This document shows positions 21,101 through 26,126 of a DNA stretch of 26,126 nt, one piece after another. The stretch spans positions 1-26,126 of the forward strand of contig DJOB01000003.1 in NCBI GenBank assembly GCA_002437105.1, read 5' to 3'. Within the stretch, counting starts at the first letter, position 1, and the number at the start of each line of letters is the position of its first letter. Both the position numbers and the translations under genes were made by a program. The notes under the pieces were generated by a model. It made no database searches. It was not told where the DNA came from and was given only the letters and a program-made list of their open reading frames with translations. This DNA is from Caryophanales bacterium UBA6449 (lineage in GTDB: Bacteria; Bacillota_I; Bacilli_A; RFN20; CAG-288).

Positions 21101-22603
21101 GCCTCGGCTGTGAAGAAGGTGGTTGCCCCGATCGAAGCGGTGGCTCCCGCGCTCGGAATCATTCCTGAGTACGGCAACCGTCCGGCCGATAAGACACCTG
21201 AGTACTGGTATGCTCTGGCTGGTGACGAGACCTTCGCCCCGGCTACCACTGAGGCCAGCGGTGTAGTCGCTGCGCCCATCCTGCCGGTCAGCAAGGTCGC
21301 GGGTCTGGCGAGTCGTGCTTCTGAGAGGTTGCCTGAATTCTGGTATGAGCAGGCGGTCAGAGAGCTCATCGCTGCCGGTGTTCAGCTGCCTCAGCCCCTG
21401 CCGGTTCACGCTACCTGCGTCTCCGGTGTCTCGGGATATGTCGGCAACCTGGCTTCTGGTTACTCTGGTAACCTCAGCTCCGGTGTGGAGCCCGTCCATG
21501 GTCTCGAGGAGATCGCGGTGAGCGGTGCTACTGGAGTCGAGTCGGTCCAGCTCACCTCGAGCGAGCAGGCGCTGAGCGAGTTCGTCGAGCCCGCCCACCT
21601 GATTCCTGCTGCGGTCGCGGGTGCTGCGGTCGCGAAGGCTGAGCCGGTTTCGATGGTTGAGAGCCCGGCGGCTAGCGCGCCTGTAATCGATAATGTCGCC
21701 TCCAATAAGAACTCTGACTACTGGTATGAGCTGGCTGCTGATGAGGCGGCTGCGGCTCAGCCCTTCGACTTCATCCCCGCTCCCAGGTTGGATATTCCTA
21801 AGGCCCCCGTTGTCGGTCCTGTGCCGACTATCCACGAGCCTGTCAAACCCGTCAGCCTCATCAAGCCGGTCAAGCCGATCAAACCCATCAAACCTGTGGC
21901 TCCTGTCGCTCCCGTCGCTGCGGAGTCTGAGCCTGTTGCGCCCGCTACGCCCAAGGTTGTGGGCCCGATCGGTCTAGCGCATGCCAAGAGCAAACCTGCG
22001 GCGATCAAGATCACCCCTGTCGCAGCTCGCAAAGTTAGGTTCCAGCTCAAGACTATGGGTGCGACCTACAACGGCAAGCTGACGCCCGAGGAGGCGTTCG
22101 CTCGCGCGATCACTAACCAGAGCGTCGTGGTCAACCCCTTCTTCAACGATGCGAACAGCACCGATTCCAAGTATCTGGCGAAGCGGAAGCAGTCCGAGAA
22201 GAACAAGGCGAGAAAGACCGGCTATGTCTCCGCTACGGTGGTCAGCGATCTGAAGGGTGAGAAGAGAGCTGATGCGATCGCTCGCTTCGATAAGCCCGTG
22301 TCCGCCTTCGGATCTATCCGCGAGTGGGCGAAGGCCAAGAAGGAGTTCGAGGCGGCGCAGAGAGCTAAGCTCGAGAGCGCGAAGACATCTCCGGAAGCGG
22401 TCAAGCCTAAGATCAAGCCGATCGCGGTCGTGAGAAAGCCTGTGGTTAAAGCTGCTGAGACGAAGGTTAACACCCCTGAGAAGGGACCGGTTAAACCCAT
22501 CGCTCCGCTGCGTCCTCTCAAGCCCAACCTCGGTCGCACCATCCAGCCCATCAAACCGATCAAACCAATCCAGGTCATCAAGAAGAACACGAAGGAGGAA
22601 TAG
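18128..22603 (+). CDS. Giant four-helix membrane protein with cytoplasmic WY repeats
   Basis: A 1491-residue protein that I do not recognise. Four membrane helices lie at about 8-31, 66-93, 167-190 and 245-272. A basic N-terminus and basic flanks (RKPVGKKRAAKARER after helix 4) place both ends inside the cell. Residues 280 to the end, over 1200 residues, are cytoplasmic and rich in Ala, Pro and Val. They hold about twelve WY motifs (W440 to W1199), a large module present in three copies, a NLASG run and Lys-Pro tracts. A basic domain at about 1300-1420 contains FQLKTMGATYNGKLTPEEAF and KYLAKRKQSEKNKARKTGY. I chose ATG 18128, with AGGAGGG upstream; the frame continues 24 codons earlier to a TTG but without a Shine-Dalgarno. 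Probably a scaffold: no catalytic motif is seen. The WY motif links it to FtsY. Confidence 0.9.
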   Translation: MRKRAIAKSALAILETLSIVILVVTVLWAIPTVRDYFAVRITFVQEFVKFWQPGEWLGLPVFAAYPDIYGLALFVIIILVLQLLTIWPLVALARQKDRKPEGAVSLASLKVDDADSSADFVDGEGNFGTVKFKGKLQDPRAKYFRGLNPVQADQEFDWRNYTNTRPVVRIVLGVILGILALALLGLRFGWYVSDANSSIASFYSASWLNGVMTDLDQVSLHLFRSLGYIQVGAIGNAVITAKEVCDFVFWILICYTAIMLILIVVTAVIWLFRKPVGKKRAAKARERYYASLANKTFVPVFNDEIKYLAVGIRPQSEVEGESLPADGAANIEPATVSISQIGTGVDWIEPVQINVLGNVLTGSVLSFTLSEATDDMMLIDPTLLSTIADFAQRSYAFEPALKTRVDMASIARFTPRFSAIEIVKEDQTKLLASDRLPAYWYLHAVRRPSDLQPAHWFENAQVTPVVPAKSASVAAVAPASESHEITSAVPVHQGDLDTYILLANALEPLKTTPVQIEGTRPAPVAIHDWEKVQALAEKKARDQATLVESLRSSASSVQSPELPVQVFVPSASIKPSMRTASYWLTVGLNEALNPAQEIVTTEKVFVSGLGVREIVHTRFIHSESAQISTLRQRVLVEFLEPETLVSAPVAGAETGVITHIVTLVAITPVIRSAASNKGPDYWYELAAEELGASAVKPIVYPAPVAAAVEPAIGVVPVYGNRPADKTPDYWYALAGDEVFAPVTAESSGSVAAPVLPVDQVAALPVLPASERQPEHWYEQAVRELVAAGVQLPQPLPAHATYVSGTVSGYVGNLASGNLASGNLASGQLVSGMGRGTQSQNRVIAAPESVIVSAREQALSEFVEPAHLIPAAVAGAAAKVEGGAQTSSPVESIAPASISAIGIAPVITGAASNKGPDYWYELAADETARALPFYYVIPDYLLKAADRTPDYWYGNVVIAPVFPVPAAQRSTDYWYALAFDENSKAAPFVFVPASAVKKVVAPIEAVAPALGIIPEYGNRPADKTPEYWYALAGDETFAPATTEASGVVAAPILPVSKVAGLASRASERLPEFWYEQAVRELIAAGVQLPQPLPVHATCVSGVSGYVGNLASGYSGNLSSGVEPVHGLEEIAVSGATGVESVQLTSSEQALSEFVEPAHLIPAAVAGAAVAKAEPVSMVESPAASAPVIDNVASNKNSDYWYELAADEAAAAQPFDFIPAPRLDIPKAPVVGPVPTIHEPVKPVSLIKPVKPIKPIKPVAPVAPVAAESEPVAPATPKVVGPIGLAHAKSKPAAIKITPVAARKVRFQLKTMGATYNGKLTPEEAFARAITNQSVVVNPFFNDANSTDSKYLAKRKQSEKNKARKTGYVSATVVSDLKGEKRADAIARFDKPVSAFGSIREWAKAKKEFEAAQRAKLESAKTSPEAVKPKIKPIAVVRKPVVKAAETKVNTPEKGPVKPIAPLRPLKPNLGRTIQPIKPIKPIQVIKKNTKEE
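19439..21781 (+). repeat. About twelve WY motifs in the giant membrane protein
   Basis: Trp of the motif at residues 440, 456, 583, 682, 730, 776, 918, 951, 973, 1027, 1072 and 1199. Most read [PTS]-[DE]-[YHF]-W-Y-x2-A-x2-E. The units at 918, 973 and 1199 also keep the downstream PF-x-[FY] and a Pro, matching the full FtsY unit (compare WYELAQKEW in FtsY with WYELAADE here). Units at 456 (WF) and 583 (WL) are degenerate. Spacing is irregular, 16 to 142 residues, unlike the fixed 32 in FtsY. Confidence 0.88.
20021..21790 (+). repeat. Long module in three copies (third partial) within the giant protein
   Basis: Copies begin near 20021, 20692 and 21568 with [LV]-x-EF-[LV]-EP-x5-[AP]-x-VAGA, run to ASNK-x2-DYWYELAA, and in the first two go on to YGNRPADKTP-[DE]-YWYALAGDE-x-FAP, ASER-x-PE-x-WYEQAVREL-[IV]-AAGVQLPQPLP and the SGYVGNLASG segment. 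Protein similarity is high; DNA has many third-base changes, so the duplication is old or under protein selection. Confidence 0.85.
20561..20620 (+). repeat. Four 15-bp units encoding NLASG
   Basis: Units at 20561, 20576, 20591 and 20606 encode NLASG, NLASG, NLASG, QLVSG. A shorter version of the same segment (GNLASG then GNLSSG) lies at about 21439-21483 in the second long module. Copy number differs between the modules, as expected for slippage. Confidence 0.9.
21839..21936 (+). repeat. Lys-Pro-Ile / Ala-Pro-Val tract
   Basis: Encodes a run of KPx triplets (KPV, KPI, KPI, KPV) then APV units, a stiff proline-rich linker before the basic C-terminal domain. A second KPI tract ends the protein at about 22548-22590. 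Confidence 0.85.
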
Positions 22604-22606
22604 ACG

Positions 22607-22747
22607 ATGAGGAAGAGCAATAAGATCGTGCTTCCCGGTCGGGATACTGGCATGAACAGCCTGGTCCGAGCGCTGTTCATCGGAGGAGCTATCATCGGTT
22701 TCGTCCTTCTCATCCTGGTGATCGTGCTGGCCTATCTGGTCGGCTGA
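22607..22747 (+). CDS. Small 46-residue single-pass membrane protein
   Basis: A 46-residue protein: basic start MRKSNKIVLPGRDTG, then one strong hydrophobic helix at about 22-45 (LFIGGAIIGFVLLILVIVLA), ending LVG. It starts 3 nt after the giant protein's stop, with AAGGAGGAA (22592-22600) as Shine-Dalgarno, and is followed by a terminator 17 nt after its stop, so it is the last gene of a two-gene operon. Codon use and Shine-Dalgarno support real translation. Basic N-terminus implies N-in topology. I do not know a family for it; the context suggests a small partner of the giant membrane protein. Confidence 0.75.
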   Translation: MRKSNKIVLPGRDTGMNSLVRALFIGGAIIGFVLLILVIVLAYLVG

Positions 22748-22764
22748 GCCGCTGTGATGAGTCG

Positions 22765-22794
22765 GGAGTGTCGCTTCGGCGGCACTCCTTTTTT
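22765..22794 (+). terminator. Intrinsic terminator of the giant-protein operon
   Basis: A 10-bp stem, 22765-22774 with 22779-22788 (one T-G pair), closed by a stable cTTCGg tetraloop and followed by six T. Confidence 0.95.
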
Positions 22795-23013
22795 ATCGAA
22801 AATATTTTTCTTGATCCGAGTGGGAAAGGTTATGAGTTATACACACTCTTTTCCTCGTCTGGATCGCAGTGTTGGATCAGGGATTTTTATACCTGAGGCT
22901 CAATCCATTTAACTCTTAGGCTGGAAGCACTTACTCTATTCGAAAAAAGCCAATAAATATATATTATTCTTTGATTGCACACGTGATTTTTTGTGCTTTT
23001 CAGGAGAATTGGT
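22795..23013 (+). other. Intergenic region and leader before typA
   Basis: AT-rich and without a coding region. A possible promoter is at 22939-22967. A weak dyad, TCAGG (about 22878) with CCTGA (about 22893), is followed by no T run. Nothing else identifiable. Confidence 0.4.
22939..22967 (+). promoter_or_regulatory. Candidate promoter of typA
   Basis: TTCGAA (22939-22944), 17-bp spacer, TATTAT (22962-22967). The -35 is weak (3 of 6), the -10 is 5 of 6, in an AT-rich context about 45 nt before the start codon. Confidence 0.35.
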
Positions 23014-24849
23014 ATGAATATTAGGAATGTGGCTATCATCGCGCACGTCGATCATGGAAAGACCACGCTGGTCGGAAGGCTTCTGACCTGGACCGGTACG
23101 GTCGCGATGCCTGAGAATGGCGATATCGCTATGATGGATTCGAACCCCATCGAGCACGAGAGAGGTATCACTATTCTCGCTAAGACCACCTCTATCAAAT
23201 ACAAGGACACGATCATCAACATCCTCGATACTCCGGGCCACGCCGATTTCGGCGGCGAGGTCGAGAGGATCATGAACATGGTCGACGGCGTCGTTCTGGT
23301 CGTCGATGCCTTCGATGGTGTCATGCCCCAGACCCGCTTCGTTCTCAAGACCGCCCTCGAATATAAGCTGAAGGTCGTGGTCGTCATCAACAAGGTCGAT
23401 CGCCCCAATGCCGATATCGCGAAGACCGAGGACGAGATCCTCCAGCTCTTCATGGATCTCGGCGCTGATGACCGGCAGCTCGATTACAAGATCGTCTACT
23501 GCTCCGCTCTGAAGGGTACGACCTCCTATTCGCCCAATCTGAGTACGCAGCAGCCCACGATGGCCCCTATTCTGGATACTATCCTCAAGGAGATTCCGGC
23601 TCCTGCGGTCGATCCTAATGGCCCCTTCCAGTTCCAGCCTTCGATGCTCGACTATAACGACTACATCGGCAGGATCGGAATCGGCAGGGTCGAGAGGGGA
23701 ACCGTCAAGGTCAACGATACGGTCACCTGCATCCGTCTCGATGGCAGCAAGAAGACCTTCAAGGTCCAGAAGCTTTACGGCTACTACGGTATGTCGCGCA
23801 TCGAGATCCCGCAGGCTTCAGCCGGCGAGATCTGCGCTATCGGTGGACTGGCTGATATCGAGGTCGGCGAGACGCTCTGCGCCCCCGATCACCTCGATCC
23901 TCTGCCTCAGCTCCGTATCGATCCTCCCACTCTGCAGATGACCTTCGCCGCCAACAAGTCTCCCTTTGCGGGCGATGAGGGAAAGTTCGTCACCGCAGCT
24001 AAGATCGGCGATCGCCTCTTCCGCGAGGCGCAGAAGGATGTGTCGCTGAAGTATGTCGCGCAGCCCGCTTCCGAGTCGTTCCTCGTCTCCGGTCGTGGTG
24101 AGCTCTCGCTCTCGGTTCTCATCGAGACGATGAGAAGAGAGGGATACGAGCTCGAGGTCTCCAAGCCCGATGTCATCGTCAAGGAGATCGATGGAGTCAA
24201 GTGCGAGCCTTATGAGGACCTGCAGATCGATGTGCCCGATGAGTATGTCGGGGCGGTCATGCAGCTGGTCGGTGGACGTTCGGCGCAGATGCTCAATATG
24301 GATTCCAACAACGGACAGACCCGTCTGACCTACGTCATCCCCACCCGTGGACTGATCTCATTCATGTCCACCTTCATGACCCTCACTCGTGGCTACGGAA
24401 TGATCAACCACTCCTTCAAGGAGTATCGTCCCATGGCTAAGGGACAGATCGGTCGGCGCGTCGCCGGTGTTCTCGTCTCCGTCAATGAGGGTAAATCCAC
24501 CTCCTACGCACTGCAGCATGTCGAGGCTCGTGGCACGATGTTTATCGGTCCGGGCACCATGGTCTACGAGGGAATGCTGGTCGGTGAGAACAAGTTCCCC
24601 AGAGATATGGCGGTCAACGTCACCGAAGGTATGCCTCTGAACAACGAGCGTTCTTCCACTAAGGACCAGACGATCGTTCTGAAGGCGGCTCGCAAGATGT
24701 CTCTGGAGGAGGCTCTCGACTATATCAATAACGATGAGCTGGTCGAGGTCACTCCGAAGAATATCAGACTGCGCAAGAAGATCATGGACACCAATACTCG
24801 CAAGAAGTACGAGGCTCATCATCCTGAGGAGTACGGTCAGTCCAAGTAG
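23014..24849 (+). CDS. typA: Ribosome-associated GTPase TypA/BipA
   Basis: A 611-residue protein, the usual TypA length. GTPase motifs: AHVDHGKTT (10-18), the switch RGITILAK, DTPGHADFGGEVERIM (72 on), and NKVD (126-129). The family-specific parts follow: VSGRGELSLSVLIETMRREGYE, and the C-terminal RGLISFMSTFMTLTRGYGMINHSF, KGQIGRRVAGVLVS and the RSSTKDQTIVLK ending. TypA binds the ribosome near the EF-G site and supports 50S assembly at low temperature and stress. I chose the ATG at 23014, with AGGAGA 6 nt upstream; a GTG at 22993 would cover the Shine-Dalgarno. Codon use is strongly biased, like that of the adjacent giant protein, which suggests high expression of both. Monocistronic with its own terminator. 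Confidence 0.97.
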   Translation: MNIRNVAIIAHVDHGKTTLVGRLLTWTGTVAMPENGDIAMMDSNPIEHERGITILAKTTSIKYKDTIINILDTPGHADFGGEVERIMNMVDGVVLVVDAFDGVMPQTRFVLKTALEYKLKVVVVINKVDRPNADIAKTEDEILQLFMDLGADDRQLDYKIVYCSALKGTTSYSPNLSTQQPTMAPILDTILKEIPAPAVDPNGPFQFQPSMLDYNDYIGRIGIGRVERGTVKVNDTVTCIRLDGSKKTFKVQKLYGYYGMSRIEIPQASAGEICAIGGLADIEVGETLCAPDHLDPLPQLRIDPPTLQMTFAANKSPFAGDEGKFVTAAKIGDRLFREAQKDVSLKYVAQPASESFLVSGRGELSLSVLIETMRREGYELEVSKPDVIVKEIDGVKCEPYEDLQIDVPDEYVGAVMQLVGGRSAQMLNMDSNNGQTRLTYVIPTRGLISFMSTFMTLTRGYGMINHSFKEYRPMAKGQIGRRVAGVLVSVNEGKSTSYALQHVEARGTMFIGPGTMVYEGMLVGENKFPRDMAVNVTEGMPLNNERSSTKDQTIVLKAARKMSLEEALDYINNDELVEVTPKNIRLRKKIMDTNTRKKYEAHHPEEYGQSK

Positions 24850-24860
24850 AAGGATTTCGA

Positions 24861-24884
24861 GAGCACCGATCGGTGCTCTTTTTT
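24861..24884 (+). terminator. Intrinsic terminator of typA
   Basis: An 18-nt perfect palindrome, GAGCACCGATCGGTGCTC (24861-24878), folding as a 7-bp stem with a GATC loop, followed by six T. Confidence 0.95.
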
Positions 24885-24910
24885 ATATATTCCTTTTTCT
24901 ATATTAGAAT
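24882..24910 (+). promoter_or_regulatory. Candidate promoter of mreB
   Basis: TTTATA (24882-24887), 17-bp spacer, TAGAAT (24905-24910): 4 of 6 and 5 of 6. It begins inside the typA terminator T tract. Confidence 0.4.
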
Positions 24911-24938
24911 CTTGTCTAGCAGTATGGAGGGGTGAGGT

Positions 24939-25928
24939 ATGGCAAAGAAGGTTATCTGCATCGATCTAGGAACATCGCAGACCAGGGTCTGGCTCTCGAC
25001 CAAGGGAAATATCTTCGATGAGCCTACGGCGCTAGCGATCGATAACAAGTCGGACCGGATAATCGAAATAGGATACCTGGCCGATAAGGCGATGGGGAGA
25101 AATCCAGCGGATATCTCCATCGTTCGCCCGGTGCAGAATGGCGTGGTGGCCGATGTCATGATGTGCTCTCTATTCATCTATCGGATCTTTGCTAATCAGG
25201 GACTCGAGCGGTATCTCCGGGGGGCGACGGTGATCGTCTCGCGACCCAACAGCATCACTCCGGTCGAGCAGATGGCGCTGGATCAGGTCTTTCAGAAGAT
25301 CCGAGTGAAGCGGGTTATCCAGGTTCCCTGCGCCGAGATGGCGGCTCTCGGGGCGGGAATCGATACCTCCTCTCCTCGGGGCATCCTCGTGTTGGATATC
25401 GGAGGAGGAACCTCGGATTGCGCGGCGGTCGCTCTCGGCAATATCGCGGTCTCTCACACGGTTCCTATCGGCGGTAAGACCTTCGACAGGGCGATCATCA
25501 GGACGGTTAAGAAGACGCGAAATCTCATTCTGGGACCGGCGACGGCAGAGTCCTGCAAGATGAGAATCGGTTCGATCTCCGACGATAGCGAGAATCAATT
25601 TGTTGAAGCTATGGGCCGCGATGTCTCCACTGGTCTTCCCTCTTCTGCCATCATCTCTACCGCCGAGATCAGACCCGTCCTTCAGAATTTGGCTGAGCAG
25701 ATCACCGACATGGTGATCGAGGTCATCCAGGATGTTAAACCTGAGCTGGCTGCGGATCTGGTCAATTCGGGAATACTGGTATCGGGCGGTGGTGCGCAGT
25801 TAGGTGGAATGAAGGAGTATTTAGCCGATACACTGAAGATTCCTGTCCACTTCGCAGCTGATATGCCTAATGGAACGATGCTAGGACTGAAGAGATTAGC
25901 GGAGAGACTCTATCCTAAGAAAGCGTAG
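24939..25928 (+). CDS. mreB: MreB/Mbl-family actin-like cell-shape protein
   Basis: A 329-residue protein, normal MreB length. Actin-fold motifs: phosphate 1 IDLGTSQTRV (8-17, usually DLGTANTL), phosphate 2 LDIGGGTSDCAAV (D153 on), and the adenosine motif LVSGGGAQLGGM (G283 on). VVADVMMCSLFIYRIF corresponds to the MreB GVIADFDVTxxML region. The last residues, LGLKRLAERLYPKKA, are a shortened family ending. MreB filaments direct wall synthesis at the inner membrane. It is more divergent than Bacillus MreB, and mreC and mreD do not follow. Shine-Dalgarno GGAGGGG then GAGG lies before the ATG. A wall-less or reduced lineage could keep it for shape alone, but this cannot be read here. Confidence 0.92.
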   Translation: MAKKVICIDLGTSQTRVWLSTKGNIFDEPTALAIDNKSDRIIEIGYLADKAMGRNPADISIVRPVQNGVVADVMMCSLFIYRIFANQGLERYLRGATVIVSRPNSITPVEQMALDQVFQKIRVKRVIQVPCAEMAALGAGIDTSSPRGILVLDIGGGTSDCAAVALGNIAVSHTVPIGGKTFDRAIIRTVKKTRNLILGPATAESCKMRIGSISDDSENQFVEAMGRDVSTGLPSSAIISTAEIRPVLQNLAEQITDMVIEVIQDVKPELAADLVNSGILVSGGGAQLGGMKEYLADTLKIPVHFAADMPNGTMLGLKRLAERLYPKKA

Positions 25929-26000
25929 TTTCTCTTTATAGCTATTAAAAAGTCTTAATTTTTCTAATGCTTTTACCTTCTTTAAATCTTAAATTTAGGC

Positions 26001-26029
26001 TTTAGAAAATGCCTGATATGTGGTTTAAT
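26001..26029 (+). promoter_or_regulatory. Candidate promoter of tRNA-Trp
   Basis: TTTAGA (26001-26006), 17-bp spacer, TTTAAT (26024-26029): 4 of 6 and 5 of 6, about 20 nt before the tRNA 5' end. The 25929-26000 stretch is AT-rich and shows no terminator for mreB. Confidence 0.5.
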
Positions 26030-26048
26030 ATCTCTTGTGCCACTGACT

Positions 26049-26122
26049 GGGGGAATAGTTAAATGGCATAACTACGGTCTCCAAAACCGTTGTTGAGGGT
26101 TCGATTCCTTCTTCCCCCGCCA
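26049..26122 (+). tRNA. tRNA-Trp (anticodon CCA)
   Basis: All arms fold: acceptor GGGGGAA (26049-26055) with TTCCCCC (26112-26118), short D stem GTT/AAC, anticodon stem ACGGT/ACCGT with anticodon CCA at 26081-26083, T arm GAGGG-TTCGATT-CCTTC (26095-26111, one G-T pair), discriminator G and an encoded CCA end (26120-26122). CCA reads only UGG, in line with UGA as stop in this genome. In many Firmicutes tRNA-Trp precedes secE-nusG, so those may follow beyond the window; this is a guess. Confidence 0.97.
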
Positions 26123-26126
26123 TCAG

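Noticed and set aside
1109..25928. Mycoplasma-type code with TGA as Trp
   Set aside because: TGA ends the FakA-like, RNase III and HAD genes at the expected lengths, core proteins use TGG only, and the tRNA-Trp anticodon is CCA.
1..26126. High density of GATC and ATCG words as a Dam-type or uptake signal
   Set aside because: The words follow from preferred codons ATC, GAT, GTC and CTC in adjacent positions and are densest inside genes, so they need no separate explanation.
1..26126. Prophage, insertion sequence or integron content
   Set aside because: No transposase, integrase, terminal inverted repeats or target duplications were seen; gene order is chromosomal core type.

Overview
The window comes from a low-rank-uncertain member of the Bacilli, of moderately high GC for that class. 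Evidence: the backbone order asp23-like / fakA-like / recG / plsX / rnc / ftsY / ylxM / ffh is the Bacillus yloU-yloV-recG-plsX-rnc-ftsY-ylxM-ffh order with pieces removed; comFA-comFC, typA and a free-standing mreB are present; Shine-Dalgarno sites are strong AGGAGG types. TGA is a normal stop (fakA-like, rnc, HAD gene) and the only tRNA seen is tRNA-Trp(CCA), so the code is standard and not the Mycoplasma code. An uncultured gut lineage near Erysipelotrichia/Mollicutes relatives is my inference, not something the sequence proves.

Layout. 1-320: the 3' end of a structured RNA or terminator, then a gene-poor stretch. 326-701: a small DUF2188 gene on the minus strand, divergent from the next operon. 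729-3660: Asp23-like protein, fatty-acid-kinase-like protein, a one-helix protein, and a membrane-anchored double zinc-ribbon protein. 3753-5981: a large minus-strand lipoprotein. 6130-8660: PIN-domain protein coupled to a divergent RecG. 8657-9193: convergent Nudix hydrolase. 9306-14572: plsX-rnc-ftsY-ylxM-ffh, tightly packed. 14584-16369: comFA-comFC, whose first codons coincide with a terminator-like hairpin. 16366-17813: acyl-ACP thioesterase and HAD hydrolase on the minus strand. 18128-22747: a 1491-residue four-helix membrane protein full of repeats, plus a coupled 46-residue one-helix protein. 23014-25928: typA/bipA and mreB. 26049-26122: tRNA-Trp.

The main discovery candidate is a repeat module built on a Trp-Tyr core, with approximate pattern W-Y-x2-A-x2-E-[WFY]-D-G-x-P-F-x-F-x-P-Y-[VI]. 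Seven copies at an exact 32-residue period replace the usual acidic N-terminal region of FtsY, between its membrane-binding helix and the NG GTPase. About twelve looser copies lie in the long C-terminal part of the 1491-residue membrane protein, which topology places in the cytoplasm. Two unrelated proteins in one window therefore share a module, on the same face of the membrane. This suggests an undescribed scaffold that gathers the SRP receptor with a dedicated membrane protein, perhaps through a common ligand. The function is inference; the repeats and their spacing are read directly.

How the rest fits: FakA-like kinase and PlsX point to phospholipid synthesis from acyl-phosphate, with the thioesterase releasing acyl chains from ACP. 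FtsY, YlxM and Ffh form the SRP targeting pathway. The smc, fapR, fabD, fabG, acpP and sda genes that sit among these genes in Bacillus are absent here.
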